Assembly (NCBI RefSeq): GCF_008014775.2 | Contig: NZ_CP144914.1 | Coordinates: 1,798,001-1,862,000, forward strand | DNA length: 64,000 nucleotides | Reading direction: 5' to 3' | Source: Alkalicoccus halolimnae | GTDB taxonomy: Bacteria > Bacillota > Bacilli > Bacillales > Salisediminibacteriaceae | Shown here: positions 25,122 through 32,993 of the stretch, piece by piece | How positions within the stretch are numbered: the stretch's first letter is position 1 | How the letters are laid out: each line of letters begins with the position of its first letter | The notes under the pieces: generated by a model | What the model was told of the DNA's origin: nothing | Seen by the model: only the letters and a program-made list of their open reading frames with translations | Database searches by the model: none | Made by a program: the position numbers and the translations under genes

Positions 25122-26069
25122 ATGAATATAATTGATCTGCACTGCGATGCTTTATTGAAACTGCAGGAGAATCGGGAGAGGTCTTTTTCTGACTCTCCGG
25201 ATTTAAATGTAAACGCAGCAAAAATGAAAACCGGGCAGGTGAAAGTGCAGTTTTTCGCTGTTTTTATCGAACCACGTATTTCTTCTGAAGATAAATTTAC
25301 AGCCGCACTGGATCAAATTGATCTATTTTATGAAAAAATACTGGCCCCTCATCCACATATTAAACATATTAAAAACTGGAAGCAGATAGAGGAGCTTCAA
25401 CCTGATGAAATCGGTGCTGTACTTACTTTGGAGGGGGCTGAAGCATTTCACGATGATCTTGGTAAGCTGCGGACGTTTTACCGCCTGGGCGTCAGATCTA
25501 TAGGACTGACGTGGAACAATGCTAATCTGTGTGCAGATGGCATTGGTGAAAAGAGGGGAGCAGGTTTAAGCAGTTTTGGTGAAGAAGTAGTAAAGTTGAA
25601 TAACTCCCATCACGTATTAACTGATCTATCTCATCTTTCTGTTCAAGCCTACTGGGATGTAATTGACCTTGCGGGATACCCGATCGCAACGCATTCCAAC
25701 GCAAAAAGAATCTGCGGCCATAGACGGAATTTAGACGATGATCAATTGAGGGCTCTCTTCCAAAAAGAAGGTCTGCTGGGGATTGTTTACAATCCTCCCT
25801 TTATTAAAAATGAGAAAGGACCGTCCTCCATTGAAGATCTGCTTGTTCATATTGAACACATGCTTTTATTAGGCGGAGAAAATCACATTGCGCTTGGTTC
25901 AGACTTTGATGGTATAGAGACTTTCGTCGAAGAACTTTCCGATGCTTCTCTTCATCAGAATCTGATCCATGAGCTTGAAAACAGGTACGGTCAGGAGACT
26001 GCCTTTAAAATCAGTTCCGGCAATGCAGAGCAGTATTTCAGGACATGTTCGGAGCGTATCGATAAATAA
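25122..26069 (+). CDS. Membrane dipeptidase (peptidase M19 family)
   Basis: The 315-residue protein has the renal dipeptidase metal-site pattern: IDLHCD (His-x-Asp, residues 4-9), LTLEGAEAF (bridging Glu near residue 103), TDLSHLS and ATHSNAKRICGHRRN (metal His and phosphate-contact Arg), and LGSDFDGIE near the end. The family hydrolyses dipeptides, including those with a C-terminal D-amino acid. No signal peptide is visible, so it is likely cytoplasmic. GGGAGCGTTT precedes the ATG. It follows fumC by 12 bp. Confidence 0.9.
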   Translation: MNIIDLHCDALLKLQENRERSFSDSPDLNVNAAKMKTGQVKVQFFAVFIEPRISSEDKFTAALDQIDLFYEKILAPHPHIKHIKNWKQIEELQPDEIGAVLTLEGAEAFHDDLGKLRTFYRLGVRSIGLTWNNANLCADGIGEKRGAGLSSFGEEVVKLNNSHHVLTDLSHLSVQAYWDVIDLAGYPIATHSNAKRICGHRRNLDDDQLRALFQKEGLLGIVYNPPFIKNEKGPSSIEDLLVHIEHMLLLGGENHIALGSDFDGIETFVEELSDASLHQNLIHELENRYGQETAFKISSGNAEQYFRTCSERIDK

Positions 26070-26126
26070 AAAAAGTCTGATTCCGATTTTATGTAATACT
26101 ATACCGCTCATGAAAATAGAGAATTA

Positions 26127-26177
26127 AGACCCAGAAAGCGCCATGACAAAATTGTTGTCATGACGCTTTCTGGGTCT
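26127..26177. repeat. 51-nt near-perfect palindrome with CATGAC core
   Basis: Arms of about 24 bases (beginning AGACCCAGAAAGCG and ending CGCTTTCTGGGTCT) flank a 3-base centre with one mismatch. There is no T run after it, so termination is not certain. The core TCATGACG matches the stems of terminators at 8797, 27855 and 52103. Confidence 0.7.
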
Positions 26178-26305
26178 GATAACTATCGAATTCATGATGA
26201 AGCCGGCTTCACAGATTTAAAATCAACGCCGTCGCTCGGCTGGAGCAACCGGGCGCAAACTTTAATAAAAGACAGAATCAGGCAGGAACGATGTAAAAGT
26301 ATGCT

Positions 26306-26479
26306 TCAGACATGTTCAAACCTTTTGGAGTTATCAGAAGTTGTAGAGGCATAACCGCAATTTTTAGAGCATTTTATAGTATTATAGGTAAAAACGGTAT
26401 AAGCGCCGCCTCGTTCCGTACTGACAGTCTGCCAGCGGTGGGAATACACTTCACTGCCGCACTGAGGGCACGAGTTCAT
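26306..26479 (-). CDS. Small zinc-ribbon-like protein
   Basis: This 57-residue protein begins MNSCPQCGSEVYSHRW and later has KCSKNCGYAS, giving two Cys pairs (CxxC and CxxxC) typical of a zinc ribbon. The ATG at 26479 follows GAGGTGCATCA. It lies on the minus strand between the dipeptidase and msrA. No known family; relatives of this shape are often nucleic-acid or metal-binding. The intact metal-site spacing and ribosome site argue that it is a real gene. Confidence 0.58.
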   Translation of the reverse strand: MNSCPQCGSEVYSHRWQTVSTERGGAYTVFTYNTIKCSKNCGYASTTSDNSKRFEHV

Positions 26480-26698
26480 ATTGATGCACCTCACTTTCCT
26501 TTATGAATATTATACACAAAAAATTCTGAATATTCAATCGGTTCACATCTTTTCTTATAATCTTCCACAAATGATATGATAAAGACAGCTCTGTTATAGT
26601 TTTTTATTGTGATTTTAAAATTTCATCTTCTTAAGGCCTGCACCTTTAGAGGGGAGATTGATTTTAACAGAGACATGGGTTCAAGGAGGAATGTTCAA

Positions 26699-27223
26699 AT
26701 GAATAAAAAAGCTACATTTGCCGGAGGGTGTTTCTGGTGCATGGTTTCCCCTTTCGATGAACAGCCCGGGATTGAGAGTATTGTATCCGGGTATACAGGG
26801 GGAGAGACAGAAAACCCTACTTATGAAGAAGTATGCTCTGAGAGAACCGGCCATAGAGAAGCGGTTCAGATAACTTATGATCCAGACGTTTTTGCTTATG
26901 AAAAGCTGCTGGAGCTTTTCTGGCAGCAGATTGATCCGACAGATTCGGGAGGTCAGTTTCATGATCGAGGAAAGTCTTACAGTACAGCTATTTTCTATCA
27001 TGATGAAGAACAGCGGGATGCAGCCGAAAAATCAAAACATGATCTGGATGTAAATGGACCGTTTAAAAAACCTATAGTGACAGAAATTATCCCGGCAAAG
27101 CCGTTTTACAAAGCTGAGAAATATCACCAGGATTACTACAAAACCAATCCACTGCATTACAAAATGTATAAAAAGGGCAGCGGACGTGCTTCTTTTATTA
27201 ATCAGTACTGGGGGAATCAATGA
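26699..27223 (+). CDS. msrA: Peptide methionine sulfoxide reductase A
   Basis: The 174-residue enzyme has the diagnostic GGCFWC motif (catalytic Cys11). It also has [26 protein letters not shown] and the YHQDYY block near residue 142. It reduces the S-epimer of methionine sulfoxide in proteins. I placed the start at 26699 after AAGGAGGAATGTTCAA; upstream in-frame sequence has no homology. Its stop overlaps the msrB start (ATGA), so both epimer-specific reductases are made together. Confidence 0.95.
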   Translation: MNKKATFAGGCFWCMVSPFDEQPGIESIVSGYTGGETENPTYEEVCSERTGHREAVQITYDPDVFAYEKLLELFWQQIDPTDSGGQFHDRGKSYSTAIFYHDEEQRDAAEKSKHDLDVNGPFKKPIVTEIIPAKPFYKAEKYHQDYYKTNPLHYKMYKKGSGRASFINQYWGNQ

Positions 27224-27663
27224 TGAAAAACAACGAAGATTTAAAAACAAAACTTACACCGATGCAGTATAAAGTTACGCAGGAAGATGCAACAGAACCG
27301 CCGTTCCAAAATGATTTATGGAATTTTTTCGAAGAAGGTCTTTATGTGGATATTGTTTCCGGAGAAGCACTTTTCCATTCCAGGGATAAATTCGAATCAA
27401 ACTGCGGATGGCCCAGTTTTTCGAAGCCATTAAATGAGGAGAGTGTCATTGAGAAAACAGATAAAAGTAACTTTATGGTTCGTACAGAAGTGCGCAGTGC
27501 AGAAGGGGACTCTCATCTGGGACACGTTTTTCCGGACGGGCCCAAGCCTACCGGCTTAAGGTACTGTATTAACTCCGCTTCCTTGAAGTTCATCCCAGTC
27601 TCTGAGCTGGAGAAAGAAGGCTACGGGAAGTATGCTGCCCATTTTAATAACGGTAAAGTTTAA
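27220..27663 (+). CDS. msrB: Peptide methionine-(R)-S-oxide reductase B
   Basis: The 147-residue MsrB has [18 protein letters not shown] near the start, the [13 protein letters not shown] block, [12 protein letters not shown] and the catalytic Cys in [10 protein letters not shown] near residue 118. The two CxxC zinc pairs of many MsrBs are absent, as is usual for Bacillus enzymes. It reduces the R-epimer of methionine sulfoxide, complementing MsrA from the same transcript. Thioredoxin would regenerate it. Confidence 0.95.
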   Translation: MMKNNEDLKTKLTPMQYKVTQEDATEPPFQNDLWNFFEEGLYVDIVSGEALFHSRDKFESNCGWPSFSKPLNEESVIEKTDKSNFMVRTEVRSAEGDSHLGHVFPDGPKPTGLRYCINSASLKFIPVSELEKEGYGKYAAHFNNGKV

Positions 27664-27854
27664 TTAAAATTCTGTAAGAGCAGCAGGGAATGAATTTTTA
27701 TAATGAAGTCTATCCCATAAAAACGGATAATGTTCATGTAGTTTCTTAATATATGCAGCTGCGAAATTGTTTCAAGTATTAATTTATATTGAAGTGAGCC
27801 TGCAGGTCTATTTTGAAAAGCACTTGAATCACGGAAATAAATTTTTACAGAATT

Positions 27855-27894
27855 AAAAAGCCTTCATGACGATTTTCAGTCATGAAGGCTTTTT
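27855..27894. terminator. CATGAC-type terminator hairpin
   Basis: AAAAAGCCTTCATGAC pairs with GTCATGAAGGCTTTTT. It lies between msrB and the convergent ATPase gene and can act in both directions. Confidence 0.85.
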
Positions 27895-27935
27895 ATCAGG
27901 AGCTGTTCTCACGAAATATCAGCGGTAAACTGACG

Positions 27936-29633
27936 TCAGTCACGTATCCTGTTTAAAGCTGCGGCGATTTCAAACTTTCTTGGCAGAGCCAGATTACCCG
28001 GGTGCTGGCCGGCAAATGGAGAAACACTTTCCAGTCCTTCTTCTTCAATACTTTTGTAAATCCCGTCAATTAATTCTTCGGTAGAAGCATTTTCGTTCTG
28101 TTTTATGATTTTTTTTAATATCATTGCAATTGCTTCAGTCTGGCTTTCAGAAATCAATTGTTCCACTGCATGGAGGGGAAGGGAATTTTTACCGATAGAG
28201 ATCTGGTGAAGGCCTCTTGCCTGGATTTTACCTTTTCGATCAAGTTTATTTTCAATTATTTTTTTAGGGAAGTGCCTGTTTAATGTTTCAGGAAAAGTTA
28301 TCGGGTTTTCTTTCTCACGGATGGTTTCCACACTATTAACAAGCTCTTTCGCTTCTTTGGTCTTATCAAAAGGACGGTATTCATCCATCATCACTACGTA
28401 ATCTGCCACGTCAAAATAATCGCCCGACCCACCTAATACTAAAATTGTTGAAACGCCGTGTTGTTCATAGAGATCTCTTATGCGGTCAATAAAAGGGGTG
28501 ATCGGTTCTTTCTCTTTTTTGACGAGTTTCTGCATGCGCGCGTCGCGGATCATAAAGTTTGTTGCGCTGGTATCTTCATCCATTAGAAGCACGCGGCTTT
28601 TCATCTCAAGTGCCTCCATAATACCTGCTGCCTGAGAGGTGCTTCCGCTGGCATCTGCAGAAGAAAACTGATCCGTTTTTTTCTGCATAGGCAGTTCATT
28701 TATAAAAGGAGAAATATTGACATTTCGAATGCTTCTGTCATCTTCGGCACGGATTTTAACTGCTGAGCTGTCTGCCAGAACATATTCCCGGCCGTCCCCT
28801 TTCTCATGGTTATATACTCCTCGTTCAATAGCTTTCAACAAAGTGCTTTTTCCATGGTAGCCGCCTCCGACAATTAACGTGACACCTCGTTTTATTCCCA
28901 TACCTGTAATTTTCCTGCCGTTGGTAAGCGTAAACGTATATTCCCATACTTTCGGAGAATGGAACGGAACAGCTTCTTTTTCGGGAAGGGGTCTATTGCT
29001 GTGACCGCTTTCGCGGGGGAGGACAGAGCCATTGCTTACAAACGCAGTTAATCCGTTCTCTGACATTTTTTTACGGATGAAAACCTGATTGTCTGCAACT
29101 TCCAGTGATTCCTGAAAATTGCTTCGGCGGTAATTTTCGAGGGTGGCTTCAGCAATAGAAGGTATAATACGGCACAGCAGATTTGCAGCCTGTTTTCCGG
29201 ATATTTTTCTGCCATTTGCAGGAATACCGCAGGAGATTCGAAATTCAATATATTTTTCAGTTATTGCCACTGCACTCCGTTCAATTACTTCCTGTCCCGG
29301 GGTATCAATAAAAATCATACCGCTTTTGCCAGTTCCTCTCACAGGATTTTTCTTTTTGTCTTTTTCAAACGTAAATTCTTTTGAGAAGAAATGTTTCGCT
29401 GCTACAAGCCGGTGATATTCTTCCATGTCAGTGAAAGTAAGGTCGGTACTGGACAAGGGGATCCGAAATCTTATACGTGAAGGTGCAGCGAAAGGATCTC
29501 CCTGTACATAATCGATAAACAACGTGTTATCGAGATCTGTCTGATAGTTCCCCTGAATTGATTTCAAGGCATTATAAGATTTATTATCAAGTGACTGAAG
29601 ACTGCGTTCTAGCTGTTGTAAAGTATTACTCAT
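27936..29633 (-). CDS. ABC_ATPase-domain (PF09818-type) protein
   Basis: The 565-residue protein belongs to the stand-alone ABC_ATPase family. It has a P-loop, GGGYHGKSTLLKAIERGVYN (near 255), a long central domain with FINELP, a TSQAAGIMEALE signature-like segment and a Walker B, VLLMDEDTSATNFMIRD (near 345). A GGSGDYF switch-like motif follows. There are no membrane helices and no permease partner, so it is not a transporter. The biological role of this family is poorly known. Start at 29633 after AGGAGGATTTTTTT; the longer frame is hydrophobic non-homologous sequence. Monocistronic. Confidence 0.82.
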   Translation of the reverse strand: MSNTLQQLERSLQSLDNKSYNALKSIQGNYQTDLDNTLFIDYVQGDPFAAPSRIRFRIPLSSTDLTFTDMEEYHRLVAAKHFFSKEFTFEKDKKKNPVRGTGKSGMIFIDTPGQEVIERSAVAITEKYIEFRISCGIPANGRKISGKQAANLLCRIIPSIAEATLENYRRSNFQESLEVADNQVFIRKKMSENGLTAFVSNGSVLPRESGHSNRPLPEKEAVPFHSPKVWEYTFTLTNGRKITGMGIKRGVTLIVGGGYHGKSTLLKAIERGVYNHEKGDGREYVLADSSAVKIRAEDDRSIRNVNISPFINELPMQKKTDQFSSADASGSTSQAAGIMEALEMKSRVLLMDEDTSATNFMIRDARMQKLVKKEKEPITPFIDRIRDLYEQHGVSTILVLGGSGDYFDVADYVVMMDEYRPFDKTKEAKELVNSVETIREKENPITFPETLNRHFPKKIIENKLDRKGKIQARGLHQISIGKNSLPLHAVEQLISESQTEAIAMILKKIIKQNENASTEELIDGIYKSIEEEGLESVSPFAGQHPGNLALPRKFEIAAALNRIRD

Positions 29634-29809
29634 AAAAAAATCCTCCTGAATAGAAATGAATAAGTGAAAAAAGTTAAAAAAATGTGTGAAATCGTGTATA
29701 ATACATAGTAAGTAAAAATCGTTTCGGTTCATTTTGTCCAATACCACTTAAGTGAAGGAAGTAAACAGAGATTGTTATTCCCAATCAGATCTTTAAGGAG
29801 ATTAAACTG

Positions 29810-31003
29810 ATGAAGTGGATAAAAGTTGTTTTCAAAAATGTATTTTTGACTGGTACCCTGCTCTGTTCACTAATGATTATTACAGTTCTTGTTTCCATTC
29901 AAATGTGGCAGTCAACTGAAGAAGGAAGACTTCCTGCAAAAACAGCCGTGGTCCTTCATGCTGTTAATAACAATCTAGTAGATCTGGACGTTGATATTTC
30001 TGTACCTGAAATTGTTTCCGGGGGAGACGGAAACGAATCCTATCTCATAAAAAACGAAATGACAATTCCTCTTGAAGATAATGAAGAAATACCGGTGCGC
30101 ATTTATAGACCGCGCGGTGAGGGGCCATTTCCAATAACTCTTTATTATCATGGAGGAGCTTTTATGAAAGGATATGGAGGGCTGGAAACGCATGATAATA
30201 TAATTCGATCTATCGCCTCAAAAACAGGAAACGTTGTGATCGCTCCTGCTTACAGACTTGCTCCTGAACATATTTTTCCAGCAGCTGTGGAAGATAGTTA
30301 CAAGGCTCTCCTCTGGGCTGAAAATCACGCAGAGATGTTAGGAGGAGATAAGGATATGATATCCGTTATGGGAGATAGTGCAGGAGGAAATATAGCTACA
30401 GTCGTTTCCCAAATGGCCAGAGATAGAAAAGGTCCGGATCTGGCGGCGCAGGTATTGTTTTATCCTATAACCACATTTCAGGAAATTCCCTTATCTTCCA
30501 GAGAAACATACGACAGCGGCTATTACCTTTTGTCTAAATCCATTATGTATCAGGCCAGGGAAAGCTATACTCCTCAGCAGACGATGTGGGCACATCCTTA
30601 TACTTCCCCGCTGCAGGCAAAAAACCTTCATGACCTGCCTCCGGCGCTGATTATTACGGCAGAATTTGATCCCCTGCGTGATGAGGGAGAAAGTTACGCA
30701 AAACGTCTTCACGAAGCGGGTGTACCGGTACATGTCACGAGATATCGAGGTGTAATGCACGGATTTGTGTCTTTTTATGAAGTCATGCAGAGCGGCAGAA
30801 GCGGGATGGAGGAAGCTGTAGTATTTCTCAAGGATATACAAAATGGAAGTGTTAATCAAAGTGAGGAATTTATCGTTCACGTAGAAAACCAGCCTCAGGG
30901 ATGGAAGCGAATGAGAGATCAGACAGAAGCCTTTGCAATTGCAGTCTATCTTCTCGGGAGGACAGGTACGGAAATGATTGCTGAAGAATATTCATTCAAT
31001 TGA
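29810..31003 (+). CDS. Exported alpha/beta hydrolase, HSL-type esterase
   Basis: The 397-residue protein starts with an N-terminal hydrophobic segment (about 8-30) that should anchor or export it. An alpha/beta hydrolase of the hormone-sensitive lipase group follows: oxyanion motif YYHGGAF near 111, GDSAGGN nucleophile elbow near 186, Asp in EFDPLRDEG near 283 and His in VMHGFVSF near 316. These supply the Ser-Asp-His triad. A C-terminal extension of about 50 residues is not part of the core. It probably hydrolyses short acyl esters. TAAGGAGATTAAACTG precedes the ATG. Confidence 0.88.
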   Translation: MKWIKVVFKNVFLTGTLLCSLMIITVLVSIQMWQSTEEGRLPAKTAVVLHAVNNNLVDLDVDISVPEIVSGGDGNESYLIKNEMTIPLEDNEEIPVRIYRPRGEGPFPITLYYHGGAFMKGYGGLETHDNIIRSIASKTGNVVIAPAYRLAPEHIFPAAVEDSYKALLWAENHAEMLGGDKDMISVMGDSAGGNIATVVSQMARDRKGPDLAAQVLFYPITTFQEIPLSSRETYDSGYYLLSKSIMYQARESYTPQQTMWAHPYTSPLQAKNLHDLPPALIITAEFDPLRDEGESYAKRLHEAGVPVHVTRYRGVMHGFVSFYEVMQSGRSGMEEAVVFLKDIQNGSVNQSEEFIVHVENQPQGWKRMRDQTEAFAIAVYLLGRTGTEMIAEEYSFN

Positions 31004-31644
31004 ACGAATTTCACGATACACCGTTAGAACGGATATACACGAGTTTGAATTAGGTAAGATCTCCGCTTCATCCGGTTGCTTTCCTTAGGACTTGTCTTCA
31101 GCTCACTGTTGTAAGAAATCCTTTTCGCAAAAGTGGATCTTCAGACTAAGCTGATTCTGCGGGAGTTACCGTATTTCACTGCGATCTCATAGCTGATAAG
31201 AAAGTAAAGGTATAAAGTTACCTAAACCTTCCTATATTCCTTCAGGAACTGTGCTTATGAAATTGATTCCAATAAAATTCACTCATTATAATTTTGTTTC
31301 AGTCTGCAGAGCTTGTTAATTTGCAGACTTCTTTTTGAATAAATGGTTTTTTATGACAATTTTATTTTCTGTGGCTCATTAATTAGTGCTTGCGAACTGT
31401 ACTTTCACTTCTGTAATACCGAAAAATAGAGTGACCTATCTGTGAAATACCTCTCTTATAAGGGAACAGACAAATGTCAGGCTGCTACAATAATGGAGAT
31501 TCACTTGAATGACAGATTAAAATGAATGTATCTACAGGCTGTTGAAACAATGTTATACTTGCATAAGATTTCTACGTTCACAAAAGCTTCCAATATGTAT
31601 AGATGGCATAATTAAAACGATCATAGGAAAGGTGAATTCTCCGC
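31004..31644. other. Long non-coding gap with decayed repeat and a hairpin
   Basis: The 641-bp gap between the esterase and patA has no frame with a ribosome site. The segment 31060-31190 carries pieces reminiscent of the dispersed repeats (CTCCGCTTC, GGATCTTCAG-CTAAGCTG, CTGCGGGAG) but is too decayed to align. A hairpin, AGTCTGCA / TGCAGACT, followed by CTTCTTTTTG lies at 31301-31337 and could terminate transcription. Confidence 0.5.
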
Positions 31645-32811
31645 ATGAATCAAAAACTGAATCAACAGGTAACTAATTTGGAAATTTCCGGAATTAGACA
31701 GTTTTTTAATAGAGTACAACAGTATCCGGAAGCTGTACAATTAACACTGGGACAGCCGGATTTCCCCACACCGGAACATATTAAAACAGCAGCAGCTGAA
31801 GCAATCGTTAATAACGAAACGACTTACACAGCGAATGCAGGCACAATAGAGCTGCGAAAAGCTGCTTCAGCATGGGCAGAAAAAAGATATAATTTAACTT
31901 ATATGGCTGATAGTGAAATCATAGTAACTGTGGGAGCCTCTCAGGCTATTGATGTAACGATGCGGACCATTTTGGAACCTGGGGACGAGGTTATCGTGCC
32001 AGCCCCTGCTTACCCTGCGTACGAACCGATCATTAAACAGTGCGGAGCGGAAGTTATTTTTGTTGATACTAGAAAAAGCGGATTTAAACTAACGAAAGAG
32101 CAGCTTTTAAAGCATATAACGAAAAAGACGAAAGCAGTAATGCTCCCTTATCCATCTAACCCTACCGGTGTCGTTCTTTCAGAATATGAATTGAGGGAAC
32201 TTCATTCCGTTCTTGAACAGGAGGAAGTTTTTGTTGTAGCGGATGAGATATACAGTGAACTGCGTTATAATGGTAAACATGAATCTATAGCATCTCTTCC
32301 AAATATGAAAGAAAAAACTATTGTTATAAATGGGCTCAGTAAATCACATTCGATGACTGGATGGAGGATAGGGTTTTTATTTGCTCATGAATCAGTGGCG
32401 CGGCACCTGCTTAAAGTTCATCAGTATAACGTAAGCTGCGCGAGTTCCATTTCCCAGGCCGCAGCATTGGCTGCTCTGACTTCAGGTTTGACAGATCCGG
32501 TTAATATGAGAACCATTTATAATAGAAGAAGGGTATGGCTTGTCAAGCAGCTTCAGGATGCTTCTATTCCTGCAGTTGTGCCGGAAGGAGCTTTTTATAT
32601 ATTCCCTGATATTTCAAAAAGTGGTCTATCCTCATACGAATTTTCGCTCAAGCTTCTTTCAGAAGAGAAATTAGCTGTCGTTCCCGGTAATGCATTTTCG
32701 TCATTTGGGGAAGGTTATATACGGCTCTCCTACGCCTACTCGATGTCTGAACTTGAAGAAGCCGTTAAAAGGTTGATTCGTTTCTGGAGAAAAATAGGCG
32801 GTGAAAGTTAA
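31645..32811 (+). CDS. patA: PatA-type class I aminotransferase
   Basis: The 388-residue PLP enzyme aligns by eye along its whole length with Bacillus PatA. Matching segments include ISGIRQF, LTLGQPDFPTPEHIK, the substrate region YPSNPTGV and INGLSKSHSMTGWRIGF with the Schiff-base Lys233. PatA makes N-acetyl-LL-diaminopimelate in the lysine pathway and can act on aromatic amino acids. It is monocistronic, with a weak terminator (CTGCT/AGCAG) at 32843-32867. The riboswitch-controlled dapA for an earlier step of the same pathway lies 15 kb away. Confidence 0.92.
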   Translation: MNQKLNQQVTNLEISGIRQFFNRVQQYPEAVQLTLGQPDFPTPEHIKTAAAEAIVNNETTYTANAGTIELRKAASAWAEKRYNLTYMADSEIIVTVGASQAIDVTMRTILEPGDEVIVPAPAYPAYEPIIKQCGAEVIFVDTRKSGFKLTKEQLLKHITKKTKAVMLPYPSNPTGVVLSEYELRELHSVLEQEEVFVVADEIYSELRYNGKHESIASLPNMKEKTIVINGLSKSHSMTGWRIGFLFAHESVARHLLKVHQYNVSCASSISQAAALAALTSGLTDPVNMRTIYNRRRVWLVKQLQDASIPAVVPEGAFYIFPDISKSGLSSYEFSLKLLSEEKLAVVPGNAFSSFGEGYIRLSYAYSMSELEEAVKRLIRFWRKIGGES

Positions 32812-32894
32812 GGATTATAACAGGTGGACGTATTTAAAACCTGCTAAAGCAGTTTTTAATAGGACGAATAAGCTTGAATTCTATAAACTAACCT

Positions 32895-32943
32895 TTGAGG
32901 AAAGACAAATATAATGATAGAATATTTGTGTAAACGTTTTACA
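32895..32943 (+). promoter_or_regulatory. sucAB promoter overlapped by cre-like operator
   Basis: TTGAGG (32895-32900) and TAGAAT (32918-32923) are exactly 17 bp apart. A perfect inverted repeat, TGTAAA-CGT-TTTACA (32929-32943), covers the predicted start point. It resembles a CcpA (cre) operator with one extra central base. Position and palindrome suggest repression of the TCA-cycle operon by CcpA, which is inference. Confidence 0.6.
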
Positions 32944-32993
32944 TTACTCGGTGACGTCATTTACATATTTACAATTCACTGGAGGTAACAGAC

